Assembly (NCBI GenBank): GCA_016714045.1
Contig: JADJNY010000004.1
Location: 248,001 to 312,000 of the forward strand
Direction of reading: 5' to 3'
DNA length: 64,000 nt
From: Planctomycetota bacterium
GTDB lineage: Bacteria; Planctomycetota; UBA1135; GCA-002686595
Positions 45,322-54,020 of this stretch are shown piece by piece. The translations under genes and the position numbers were made by a program. The notes under the pieces are model-generated. The model did no database searches. It worked only from the letters and a program-made list of their open reading frames with translations, and was not told the DNA's origin. Position 1 is the first letter of the stretch, and every line of letters begins with the position of its first letter.

Positions 45322-46470
45322 TCAGCGCGCGAACTCGTACTTCATCCCAGCGCGCAACACGCTCACCGTCGCGCCAAACAGCGCGCCCGGCTCCTTCCCG
45401 TCCTTCGACAGGTGCCGCGCACCGCGCGCGTCGAGCACGAGCACGGTCGACGCGCCGACGACCTCGAACGCGTTCCCGTGCACGAGGATCGACGTCTTCT
45501 CGTCGATGCCGATGCCGACGAGATCCGGATGGTCGAGCACGGCGCTGAGCAAGCGATTGAAGCGCTGACGCCGCACGAAGTGCTGATCGACGATCGCGCC
45601 CTGCATGAGCCCGAGCCCGGTCGAGAAGACGTTCGTGCCGTTCCGGATGTACTTGAGGCCGGAGTCCTCGTCCTCCGCGCTCTGCGCGGCGCGCGGAGCC
45701 CGCGCACGCTCCTGCCCCGCGGGCGCGTCGAGCTTCTCGGCGACGGGCGGCTTCGCGTCGGCGCCTTGCGTTGGGTCACCCTTCGACGCGGGCCCGTCCG
45801 CGCTCGACACGGCCGCGCTGTCCGCCGCGATGCGTCGGCGCGTCCCTGCGGCCAATCGCGGCGGATCCTCGACGCTGGAGCCGCTCGCCGCTTGCGCCGG
45901 CTCCTTGAACCCCAGGTCGTAGTCGCCCGTGATCATCACATCCGACATCACTGCAGCGCCCGCGCTCGTGCCGCCCACGACCGCGCCGTCGACGAAGCGC
46001 TGACGCACGATCTCGACGATCCCAGCCTCGTGCAGCGCCTTCATCAAACGAGTCTGCACGCCGCCGGGGAACCAGATCACCTGCGCGGCGCGAACCTTCG
46101 CCTGGTCGCGCGCGGGGTCCTTCAGGTCGAGCCACTCGACGTCCGTCGCGCCGTGCTTCTTCCAGACCTCCATCGAGCCCGCCCCCGTGTCCGCGAGCTC
46201 CGACGCCTGCGGCAGGATCACGACCTTCGCGTCCTTGCCCCCCGCCGCGGCGAGCATGCGCTCGTACATCGCGTCCGTCGTGCCGCCGCCGCCGACGATG
46301 CAGAGCCAGCCCTTCGCGCCGTCGAGCACGATCGAACGCTCGGACGATGCGTCTGGGGAGCGCGCGGGCGCGCCCTCGACGGCGCGGGAGCGCACGCCGC
46401 CCGCGGCGCACGAGACGAAGAGACCGGAAGCGAGGACGAGGACGACGGTGGCGAGGCGGCGCGTGGACAT
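45322..46470 (-). CDS. Cyanophycinase-like serine peptidase (S51), lipoprotein
   Basis: This is a 382-residue protein starting at ATG 46470 (an ATG four codons upstream is possible), with lipobox ASGLFVSCAAGG. The S51 fold is clear: GWLCIVGGGGTTDAMYERML, KVVILPQASELADTGAGS, VIWFPGGVQTRLMKALHEAG, VVGGTSAGAAVMSDVMITGD (Ser169 nucleophile), and DQHFVRRQRFNRLLSAVLDH. About 80 low-complexity residues (191-268) are inserted between the catalytic core and the rest. Cyanophycinases release Asp-Arg dipeptides inside cells; a secreted version suggests degrading external polymer or another isoaspartyl-type peptide. Confidence 0.85.
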   Translation of the reverse strand: MSTRRLATVVLVLASGLFVSCAAGGVRSRAVEGAPARSPDASSERSIVLDGAKGWLCIVGGGGTTDAMYERMLAAAGGKDAKVVILPQASELADTGAGSMEVWKKHGATDVEWLDLKDPARDQAKVRAAQVIWFPGGVQTRLMKALHEAGIVEIVRQRFVDGAVVGGTSAGAAVMSDVMITGDYDLGFKEPAQAASGSSVEDPPRLAAGTRRRIAADSAAVSSADGPASKGDPTQGADAKPPVAEKLDAPAGQERARAPRAAQSAEDEDSGLKYIRNGTNVFSTGLGLMQGAIVDQHFVRRQRFNRLLSAVLDHPDLVGIGIDEKTSILVHGNAFEVVGASTVLVLDARGARHLSKDGKEPGALFGATVSVLRAGMKYEFAR

Positions 46471-46585
46471 CGTGCGGCGCATCCTAACGGCCGCGCCACG
46501 CGCCGACAGCCCGCACTGCGGCCGCGATTCCCGAACGAGCGCGTATGGACGCGGGGCGTCGCCGCGCGGATGCTCGGACCTCGCC

Positions 46586-47050
46586 ATGAAACACCTCGGT
46601 CCCGTCCAGAGCGTCCTCGTCGCCTACGACCTGTCCGAGATGAGCCGTCGTGCGCTCGCCCAAGCGCTTGCGCTCGTACCCCCGCGCGGCCGCGTCTTCC
46701 TCTTCCACGTCGAGCTCGCTCACCCGCTGCCAGGCGGACTCGTGCCGACCTACCAACCTGGCCGACGGCTCACCCCCGACGAGCGCGCAGTGCAACGCGA
46801 ACTCGCGCGCAAGGAGCTCGAGCGCGCGCTCCCGCAAGACGGTCGACAAGAGCGCGTCATCGAGGTCGTCGAGGACGAGGACGTCGCTCGAGCGATCCTC
46901 GCCGCGGCGAAGCACCACGACGTCGACCTCGTCTGCCTCGGCACGCACGGCCACGGCCCGATCGCGAGCGCACTGCTCGGCTCCGTGGCGAGCGCGGTGC
47001 TGAAGAAGATCGACCGGCCGTTGCTGCTCGTTCCGCCAGAGCGTGGTTGA
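46586..47050 (+). CDS. Universal stress protein (UspA family)
   Basis: This is a 154-residue protein starting at ATG 46586. VQSVLVAYDLSEMSRRALAQ opens the fold, and CLGTHGHGPIASALLGSVAS with VLKKIDRPLLLVPPE forms the ATP-binding G-2X-G-9X-G(S/T) region typical of nucleotide-binding members. It is divergent from the cyanophycinase-like gene. No operon partner is apparent, and the 235 bases after it hold nothing I can recognise. Confidence 0.9.
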   Translation: MKHLGPVQSVLVAYDLSEMSRRALAQALALVPPRGRVFLFHVELAHPLPGGLVPTYQPGRRLTPDERAVQRELARKELERALPQDGRQERVIEVVEDEDVARAILAAAKHHDVDLVCLGTHGHGPIASALLGSVASAVLKKIDRPLLLVPPERG

Positions 47051-47285
47051 GTCGCGGCCCGGGATCGTCGCAGCGACGCCCAGCCGTCCGTCGCCGAGCG
47101 GCGACGTGCTTCCGGCGAGACGCGCAGGTCGATCGTAGGCTCGGCGCACGTCGGCACGAGCACCTCGGGCCGGCATCGCGGCCCCGTCTCGTCCGAACTT
47201 GGAGCTGCGCCCGTGACGTCGAAGTACACGTAGCGCGGTCTCCTGTCGAGGCGCTCGGCGGCGCCTGATAGTCTCACCGCCCCCC

Positions 47286-49388
47286 ATGGTGGCTGCCGCA
47301 CCGACGACTGATTCGCCGCGCGAGCGCTCCATCTGGATCCCGTTCCTCGCGATCGTCGCGCTCGCGTTCGTCGTGCGGCTCGTGTTCCTGCTCGAAGCGC
47401 GCTCGGTGCCGCTGTTCCACACGCCGCTCGTCGACGCGAAGTCGTACTGGGACTGGTCGGAGCGCATCGTCGCGGGCGACTGGATGGGCGACCAGGTCTT
47501 CTACCAGGCGCCGCTCTACCCGTACTTCCTCGCGGTCGTGAAGCTCGCCGTCGGCAGCGACCTGTGGAGCGTGCGCCTCGTCCAGATCGTGCTCGGCGCG
47601 CTCGCGTGCGGCGTGATCTTCCTCGCGGGGAAGGAGCTCGTCTCGCGCCGCGCCGGCTTCGTCGCCGGGGTCGCGCTCGCCCTCTACGCGCCGGCCATCT
47701 TCTTCGACGCGCTGATCCAGAAGGCGAACCTCGGCCTCGTCTTCACGACGCTGCTCCTCCTGGCGATCGCGCGCGTGCAGCGCGTCCCGTCGTTCGCGCG
47801 CGCGCTCGCGACGGGCGTCGTGCTCGGCCTGCTCATGCTCACGCGCGAAGAGACGCTGCTCCTCGTGCCCGTGCTCGCGCTCTGGCTCGCCTTCGCCGCT
47901 TCGCGCGGGAAGGAGCTCGCCGTCCGCGCCGCGCTGCTCGCCGCGTTCGCGCTCGGGCTCGCGCTCGTCCTGACGCCCGTCGCGTGGCGCAACGCGAAGG
48001 TCGGCGGCGAGTTCGTTCTGACGACGTCGCAAGCCGGCACGAACTTCTACATCGGCAACGGTCCGCGCGCGAATGGCTGCTACGTCCCGCTGAAGCCCGG
48101 CCGCAGCGACACCGCGTACGAGCGCGTGGACGCCGTCGAGCTCGCCGAGGCCGCGCGCGGGCGAAAGCTCACGCCGAGCGAGGTCTCGAGCTACTGGTTC
48201 GACGCGACCTTTCAGCACGTGAGCGCGCACCCGGGCGACTGGCTCGCCGTCGTCGGGAGGAAGCTCGCGCTGCTCGTCAACGGCTACGAGGTGCCCGACG
48301 CGGAGGACCAGTACTTCTACGAGCGCTCGTCGACGCTCCTGCGCACGCTCGGCTTCGTCGCGCAGTTCGGCGTGCTGTTGCCCCTCGCGCTCGCGGGCGT
48401 CGTGCTCGCGTGGGCGCGGCGGCGCGAGCTCCTCGCGCTCCACCTCGTGTGCGCGACGCTCGCCATCGGGCCCGTGCTCTTCTACATGATGGCGCGCTAC
48501 CGCTACCCGCTCGTGCCCGGGCTCGTCCTGTTCGCCGGGTTCGCGCTCGCCGAGGGCTTCGAGCGCGTCCGCGCGGGCCGCGCGGGCCGCGCGCGCTCGC
48601 TCGCGCTCGCGGGCGGGCTCTTCCTGCTGCTGCTCGTGCCGTGCAACTGGCCGATCTTCTCGCGCGAGTTCCAGCTCGCCGAGTCGCTCCACAACTCCGG
48701 CATCGCGCTCTTGAAGCAGAACGAGCCCGCGAAGGCCGTCGAGACGTTCCACGAGGCTCTGCGGCTCCAGCCCGAGCTCGCCGAGACGTGGGGCAAGCTC
48801 GGCGACGCGAACGTGAAGCTCGACCGCGTCGACGACGCGATCGCCGCGTTCGAGCGCGCGGCGCTCCTCCGCCCCGAGAACGCGCGCTATCCGACTCAGC
48901 TCGGCAAGCTGTGGATGAAGAAGCAGGACTTCCCTCGCGCCGCGAGCGTGCTGCAGCGCGCCGTCGCGACGCCGGGCGTCACGGACGAGGCGTGGACGTC
49001 GCTCGCGAGCGCGACGCAGACGCTCGGCCGTTGGAGCGAAGCGATCGCCGCGTGGCGCAAGGCGCGTGTGCTCGATCCGAAGGACGTCGTCGCGCCCGCG
49101 CAGCTCGCGTTCCTGCTCGCGACGTGCCCCGACGATGCGCTGCGCAACGGCGCGGAAGCGCTGGCGATCGCGACGGAGCTCGCGTCGCGCGCGAAGCCCG
49201 ACGACGTGGCAGCGCTCGACGTGCTCGCCGCAGCGCAAGCGGAGAGCGGACGCTTCGACGAGGCGCTCGCGACGATCCGCCGCGCGATCGCGGTCGCGGA
49301 GGCGCAGCGGAACGCGAACCTCGCGCAGGCGCTGCGCGGCCGCGAGTCGGCCTACGCGCAGCGTAAGCCGTTCCGCACGGGACGCTGA
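47286..49388 (+). CDS. GT39/PMT-like membrane glycosyltransferase fused to C-terminal TPR repeats
   Basis: This is a 700-residue protein. Residues about 15-460 are a GT-C membrane domain with an outer loop VDAKSYWDWSERIVAGDWMG, YQAPLYPYFLAVV, and GTNFYIGNGPRANG. Residues about 465-690 are TPR units: LHNSGIALLKQNEPAKAVET, LGDANVKLDRVDDAIAAFER, QLGKLWMKKQDFPRAASVLQ, LASATQTLGRWSEAIAAWRK. A membrane glycosyltransferase followed by extracytoplasmic TPRs matches the layout of animal TMTC O-mannosyltransferases, so a protein O-glycosylation role is plausible but unproven. Neighbours give no further hint. Confidence 0.75.
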   Translation: MVAAAPTTDSPRERSIWIPFLAIVALAFVVRLVFLLEARSVPLFHTPLVDAKSYWDWSERIVAGDWMGDQVFYQAPLYPYFLAVVKLAVGSDLWSVRLVQIVLGALACGVIFLAGKELVSRRAGFVAGVALALYAPAIFFDALIQKANLGLVFTTLLLLAIARVQRVPSFARALATGVVLGLLMLTREETLLLVPVLALWLAFAASRGKELAVRAALLAAFALGLALVLTPVAWRNAKVGGEFVLTTSQAGTNFYIGNGPRANGCYVPLKPGRSDTAYERVDAVELAEAARGRKLTPSEVSSYWFDATFQHVSAHPGDWLAVVGRKLALLVNGYEVPDAEDQYFYERSSTLLRTLGFVAQFGVLLPLALAGVVLAWARRRELLALHLVCATLAIGPVLFYMMARYRYPLVPGLVLFAGFALAEGFERVRAGRAGRARSLALAGGLFLLLLVPCNWPIFSREFQLAESLHNSGIALLKQNEPAKAVETFHEALRLQPELAETWGKLGDANVKLDRVDDAIAAFERAALLRPENARYPTQLGKLWMKKQDFPRAASVLQRAVATPGVTDEAWTSLASATQTLGRWSEAIAAWRKARVLDPKDVVAPAQLAFLLATCPDDALRNGAEALAIATELASRAKPDDVAALDVLAAAQAESGRFDEALATIRRAIAVAEAQRNANLAQALRGRESAYAQRKPFRTGR

Positions 49389-49513
49389 GGGCGACGCGCC
49401 GAGCCTGGGCCTCCGGCACGTTCGCGGCGCGCTCCGCATCCCCTTCCCGAAGCGCGGGAGAGCGCGTAGCTTCTCGGGCCGACTTCCCCGCGCTCCCTGC
49501 CCCTTCACGCGTC

Positions 49514-50941
49514 ATGCTCCTCCTTCGACACTCCTCGCTCGCGCTCCTCGTCCTCGCTCCGTTCGCCGTGCCGGCTCCGCACGCGACGGCGCAAGGCAAG
49601 CCTTCCGGCAAGACCAAGGAAGCTTCCGCGCCGAACCCCGGCGATCGCGTCGAGACGCTCGACGCGCTCGGCCTGACGCTGCGCATCCCCGCCGCGTTCG
49701 GCGAGCTCGTCCCGCTGGAGGACAAGGAAAAGAACGTTCAGATCCAGGCCGGCTGGCACGCGAAGCTCGGCCCGAGCAAGCTCGACGTCCTGCTGTTTGC
49801 GCTGCCCGAGCCGGAGTTCACGTTCGAGGAGCCCGAGGACGTCAGCGAGTTCCTGCTCGAGGACTTCCGTGAGCAACACGACGCGAGCTTCGCGTTCGCG
49901 CAGACGAAGCTCGTCAACGGCGCCTTCGGCTACGCACCGTACGCGTCGATCGCTCTCGGTCCGGTCCGCGGCGCGGATGGAGCGACGATCCAGGGCTCCT
50001 ATGCCGTGCTCGCCGGCCTGCTCGAGAAGCACGGCTACTCGCTCGAGATCCACGCCGAGCCGGCGCTCGACGCTGCGAGCGAGAAGGTCGTGCTGGAGTT
50101 CCTCGAGAAGGGCGTCACCTACAAAGGGCCCACGCGCAACGCCTCGTGGACCGACGCCGAGGTGCAGGAGCGTTGGGCGAAGGACGCTCCGCCCGACCTC
50201 GTGAAGAAGCTCGAGAAGCCGGTGCGCACGAAGCACTACGTCTTCCTGTCGAACACCGGCGCCTCGAAGCAGATGGGCGACGCGATGGAGGCGGCGTATG
50301 CGGTCATCCAGAAGACCTATCCGTTTCCCGAGGTCGCCGGGCGGCGGCTCATGCCCGTCTTCCTGTTTCGCAACGAGGAGGAGTACCACGCGTTCTACGC
50401 GAAGGCCTTCGAGACCACGGTCGCGGAGGCCGCGCAATCGAAGGGCGTCGCCGCGCGGGACTTCTACGCCACGTACTACGACGCTCCGCAGGACCCCGTG
50501 CACATCCACGAGATGACGCACCAGATCTTCGCGAACCGCCTGCGTCTCGGCGGCGGAGGCTCCTGGTTCCAAGAGGGCGTCGCGGAGTACATCTGCACGC
50601 GCGCGAGCGACCGCACCGACGCGGCGAATGCCGTCAAGAAGGAGCGGCACACGAAGCTCGCCGAGTTCGTGAAGATCCCGAGCCTCCTCGGCAGCGCGCA
50701 GGACGACAAGAAGGGCGACGACGCGGCCGCATCCGGCTACGCGCAAGCCGCGCTCCTGATCGAGTTCCTCCGCGAGAGCAAGTGGAGCAAGGCCAAGTTC
50801 CTCGACTGGGTCCACGCCATCGGACTCACGCCCGACAACAACCTCGTCGCGATCGAGCGCGCGACCAAGGCGACGCTCGGCGTCGACCTGGCGGAGCTCG
50901 AGGCGAAGTGGGTCGAGTACTGCAAGAAGGAGCGCAAGTGA
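49514..50941 (+). CDS. Secreted zinc metallopeptidase (gluzincin, MA-like)
   Basis: This is a 475-residue protein with a signal peptide (SSLALLVLAPFAVPAPHATA). The N-terminal roughly 200 residues form a domain of unknown type. From about residue 240 it is a peptidase-MA-like domain: HIHEMTHQIFANRL has the HExxH zinc motif at 332-336, and WFQEGVAEYI at 351-360 supplies the third ligand glutamate. A helical tail with YAQAALLIEFLRES resembles M1/MA families and DUF1570-type proteins common in planctomycetes. It should act outside the cytoplasm. Substrate unknown. Confidence 0.8.
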   Translation: MLLLRHSSLALLVLAPFAVPAPHATAQGKPSGKTKEASAPNPGDRVETLDALGLTLRIPAAFGELVPLEDKEKNVQIQAGWHAKLGPSKLDVLLFALPEPEFTFEEPEDVSEFLLEDFREQHDASFAFAQTKLVNGAFGYAPYASIALGPVRGADGATIQGSYAVLAGLLEKHGYSLEIHAEPALDAASEKVVLEFLEKGVTYKGPTRNASWTDAEVQERWAKDAPPDLVKKLEKPVRTKHYVFLSNTGASKQMGDAMEAAYAVIQKTYPFPEVAGRRLMPVFLFRNEEEYHAFYAKAFETTVAEAAQSKGVAARDFYATYYDAPQDPVHIHEMTHQIFANRLRLGGGGSWFQEGVAEYICTRASDRTDAANAVKKERHTKLAEFVKIPSLLGSAQDDKKGDDAAASGYAQAALLIEFLRESKWSKAKFLDWVHAIGLTPDNNLVAIERATKATLGVDLAELEAKWVEYCKKERK

Positions 50942-51225
50942 GCGCGCCGAACCACGCGCTCGGACGCGCGCGCTGGCTCGGCATGGGGACGTGTCCGACG
51001 GGACGACGGCTCACGAGCTCTCGTGGCGCGCGTCGGTACGCCACCTGACGGACCCGACGCGCGCTCGCGGCCGGCAGCAGGACTCGACGCCGGCCCTCGA
51101 CGCGCGCCCCGGTGCCCGCTCGCGCCGCTCCCCGCGCACCCGGCCCGGAATTCCCGCCCCGGCCGCATCCGCGCGCGCGGATCTCCCGTACTGCGGCCGG
51201 AGTTCCTCCGGACCTCGAGATCCGC

Positions 51226-51783
51226 GTGCAACCGCCCCTCCTCAGCCGCGTCGCCCAGGGCGACCCGAACGCCGTGCGCGAGTGCGTCGACCGCTACGGC
51301 GCGCTCGTCTGGTCGATCGCGCGGCGCTTCGCGACCGACGCGGACGACGCGGAGGACGCCGTGCAGGAGGCGTTCATCGAGCTCTGGCGCAAGGCCGAGC
51401 GCTACGACGCGACGCGATCGTCCGAACCGACCTTCATCGCCCTCATCGTCCGTCGCAAGCTGATCGACCGCGCGCGCCTGCGCGCGACGCATGAGCGCGA
51501 CCAGCTTCTCCCCGAGGAGTTCGACGCGCCCTCGACCGCGTCTGCGACGGAGTCCGTCGACGTCGCCGACGAAGCGCGCCGCGCCGCGAAAGCGCTCTCC
51601 GAGCTGCGCCCCGAAGAGCGGCGCGTGCTCGAGCTCTCCATCTATCAAGGTCTGACCCACGAGCAGATCGCCCGCGCGATCTCGATGCCGCTCGGCACGG
51701 TCAAGACGCACGTGCGCAAGGGCCTCGCTCGCGTGCGCGAGCTCCTCGGCGTTCCCGCGCTGGTGAAGGAGGCGCAGGTATGA
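51226..51783 (+). CDS. ECF sigma factor (group with RskA-type anti-sigma)
   Basis: This is a 185-residue protein. I choose GTG 51226 as the start because sigma region 2 begins at once (PPLLSRVAQGDPNAVRECVD); an upstream in-frame ATG at 51112 adds a Pro/Arg-rich stretch. Region 2: ADDAEDAVQEAFIELWRKAE. Region 4: LRPEERRVLELSIYQGLTHE and IARAISMPLGTVKTHVRKG, the -35-binding helix-turn-helix. The anti-sigma gene overlaps its stop by 4 bases (ATGA), a coupling usual for SigK-RskA pairs. Confidence 0.9.
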   Translation: MQPPLLSRVAQGDPNAVRECVDRYGALVWSIARRFATDADDAEDAVQEAFIELWRKAERYDATRSSEPTFIALIVRRKLIDRARLRATHERDQLLPEEFDAPSTASATESVDVADEARRAAKALSELRPEERRVLELSIYQGLTHEQIARAISMPLGTVKTHVRKGLARVRELLGVPALVKEAQV

Positions 51784-52592
51784 GCACTCGACGCGATCCC
51801 AGCTCGCCGAACGGGCGCGATGGACGCGCGCGCCTCGACGCGCTGCTCGTCGACCGCGCGACGCAAGGCCTCTCGACGGTCGAAGCGCGCGAACTCGACC
51901 AACTCGCCGCGCAGCATCCGGACGTCGACTGCGACGCGTACGACGTCGCGGCCGCAGCCCTCCACCTCCACATGAGCTCCCGCGAGACCGAAGCGCTGCC
52001 CGCGCACCTGCGCCAGCGCATCCTCGACTCCGCGCCGACCCAGGTCGCGGTCCCGTCGCGTCGAGCCGCGAGCGTCGAGCCGCGCGCGCCGAGCCGCTTC
52101 ATGCTGCTCTCGGGCTGGGTCGCGGCCGCCGCGGCGATCGTGATCGCGATCGTCGTGTTGCGCTCGCGCCCCGCGCCGGCCGTGACGCCGAACGAGTCCA
52201 TCGTCGAGCGCGTCGAGCGCGCCGGCGACGCGCTCCGGCGCGCGTGGAAGCCCACCGAGGATCCCGACGGACGCACGGTCTCCGGCGAGGTCGTGTGGAG
52301 CCCGAGCACGCAGTCTGGGTACATGAAGTTCTCCGGCCTCCCCGCGAACGACCCGCGCGTGCGCCAGTACCAGCTGTGGATCTTCGACGCGCAGCAGGAC
52401 GATCGTTATCCGGTCGACGGCGGCGTGTTCGACATCGCCGCGGCGACGACCAACGCGCAGGGCGAGACGATCGTGCCGATCACGGCCAAGCTCCGCGTCG
52501 TGGAGCCCAAGCTCTTCGCCATCACGATCGAGAAGCCCGGCGGCGTCGTCGTGTCGAGCCGCGAGCACATCGTGGCGCTGGCGAGCCTGTAG
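51780..52592 (+). CDS. Membrane anti-sigma factor (RskA-like)
   Basis: This is a 270-residue protein. The N-terminal cytoplasmic part (residues 1-105) should hold the sigma-binding domain, although the zinc-type HxxxCxxC motif is absent. One membrane helix lies at about 108-128 (FMLLSGWVAAAAAIVIAIVV). The outer domain (about 160-265) carries RskA hallmarks: SGYMKFSGLPANDPRVRQYQ, LWIFDAQQDDRYPVDGGVFD and FAITIEKPGGVVVSSREHIV. It probably holds the sigma factor encoded upstream until an envelope signal leads to proteolysis. The signal is unknown. Confidence 0.9.
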   Translation: MSTRRDPSSPNGRDGRARLDALLVDRATQGLSTVEARELDQLAAQHPDVDCDAYDVAAAALHLHMSSRETEALPAHLRQRILDSAPTQVAVPSRRAASVEPRAPSRFMLLSGWVAAAAAIVIAIVVLRSRPAPAVTPNESIVERVERAGDALRRAWKPTEDPDGRTVSGEVVWSPSTQSGYMKFSGLPANDPRVRQYQLWIFDAQQDDRYPVDGGVFDIAAATTNAQGETIVPITAKLRVVEPKLFAITIEKPGGVVVSSREHIVALASL

Positions 52593-52684
52593 CGACCGGA
52601 TCGGTTGCGGGCGTCGAGTCCCGGGCGGTCCCCGACGAGCACGGCATTGCAGCCGCTCGCGCGGGTCCCTAGCCTGCGCCGCGA

Positions 52685-53815
52685 ATGAAGCCCGACGCAG
52701 GCCGCGTTCGCGACGACGAGAGCCACGCTCCCGATCTGCGCATCGAGCGAACGTCCGCCGTCACCGCGCGCGTCAACGGCCGCGACGCGCTCTGGTTCGC
52801 CGGCTGCGATTACCTCGGCCTCGCGCACCACCCCGACGTCATCGCGGCGCTCGTCACCGAAGCCCGCGCGCACGGCGTCAGCGCGAGCGCTTCCCCGACG
52901 ACGACCGGCACGAGCCCCGCGCACGTCGAGCTCGAAACGCGCCTCGCGCGCTTCCTCGGCGTCGAAGCGGCGCTGCTCGTCGCCGACGGCTACCTCTCCA
53001 ACCTCGTCGCGCTCCAGTCCTTCGACGACACGCTCGCGTCCGCGCTCGTCGACCGGCGCAGCCACGTCAGCGTGCGCGACGCGCTGCGCGCGACGAACGT
53101 CCCCGAGCGCGAGTACGACACCGCCGCCGAAGCGCGCGTCCTGCTCGCCGAGGGCGCGTTGCGGCCGTGCGTGCTCGTGACGGACGGCTTGTTCCCCGCC
53201 GCAAAGCACATCGCGCCGCTCGACGCACTCGTCCCGTTGCTCGACGTCGGCCTCGAAGCCCTCGTCGTCGACGACTGCCACGGCCTCGGAGTGCTCGGCG
53301 CGCACGGACGCGGCACCTGCGAGCACTTCGGCGTCGCGCACGAGCGCCTCGTGATCACGGGGACGCTGTCGAAGTGCCTCGGCGCGTTCGGCGGCTTCGT
53401 CGCGGGCTCCCGCGCGCGCATCGCGTCCGCGCGCGAGCACGCGATCGCCTGGTCGGGCGCCACGCCGATTCCGCCGGCGATCGCGCGCGCGGGGATCGCG
53501 GCGCTCGACGTGCTCGAGCGCGAACCCGAGCGTCGAGCGCGGCTCCGTTCGAACATCGCGCGGCTGCGCGCGGCCTTTGGGCGACTGGGTCTCCCCGTGT
53601 CGAGCTTCGACAACCCGGTCGCGACCGTCTCGCTCCCGAGCGCGGCCGCCATGCAGCGCGCGCACGCGGCGCTCCTCGACGCGGGTTTGCTCGTGCCGTT
53701 CGTGCACTACCCCGACGGCCTCGGCGGGTACTTGCGCATCGCGCTCTCCGCGGAGCACCGTCCCGAGCACATGGCGGCGCTCGAGGCGGGCGTCACGCGC
53801 GTGCTCCGCGGCTGA
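52685..53815 (+). CDS. Alpha-oxoamine synthase family PLP enzyme (BioF/KBL-like)
   Basis: This is a 376-residue fold-type I PLP enzyme starting at ATG 52685. Family landmarks: LWFAGCDYLGLAHHPDVIAA, SASPTTTGTSPAHVELETRL, LVVDDCHGLGVLGAHGRGT (cofactor-binding Asp and His), and LVITGTLSKCLGAFGGFVAG with Lys230 as the Schiff-base lysine. The family condenses an amino acid with an acyl-CoA and includes 8-amino-7-oxononanoate synthase and 2-amino-3-ketobutyrate ligase. No other biotin gene is in the window, so I do not name it bioF. The family-typical second glycine motif is slightly changed (PTTTGTS rather than RLxxG). Confidence 0.8.
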   Translation: MKPDAGRVRDDESHAPDLRIERTSAVTARVNGRDALWFAGCDYLGLAHHPDVIAALVTEARAHGVSASASPTTTGTSPAHVELETRLARFLGVEAALLVADGYLSNLVALQSFDDTLASALVDRRSHVSVRDALRATNVPEREYDTAAEARVLLAEGALRPCVLVTDGLFPAAKHIAPLDALVPLLDVGLEALVVDDCHGLGVLGAHGRGTCEHFGVAHERLVITGTLSKCLGAFGGFVAGSRARIASAREHAIAWSGATPIPPAIARAGIAALDVLEREPERRARLRSNIARLRAAFGRLGLPVSSFDNPVATVSLPSAAAMQRAHAALLDAGLLVPFVHYPDGLGGYLRIALSAEHRPEHMAALEAGVTRVLRG

Positions 53816-54020
53816 AGCCACGCGCGAGCGCTGCGCAGCTGAGGTTTCGCGCGCCGGCTTCGCGAGGCCGCGCGCCACGCGGCACGGTCGGGACTTCCCG
53901 CACGTATCGCATGCTCGTGCTCGATCGCGCGTGTTCTGCCGCGGAGGCGGTGTGCGCGGGCCGCGGGGTCGCGCGCGCTTCCTCGCGCGGCTCGCGCTCC
54001 CTATCATCCGCGCCCCCGCC

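Noticed and set aside
47051..47285. Possible small gene or RNA between uspA and the GT39-TPR gene
   Set aside because: No frame with a ribosome-binding site, no strong hairpin and no conserved block could be seen.
52685..53815. Calling the oxoamine synthase bioF
   Set aside because: No other biotin gene is adjacent and the substrate cannot be read from the sequence; the family has several activities.
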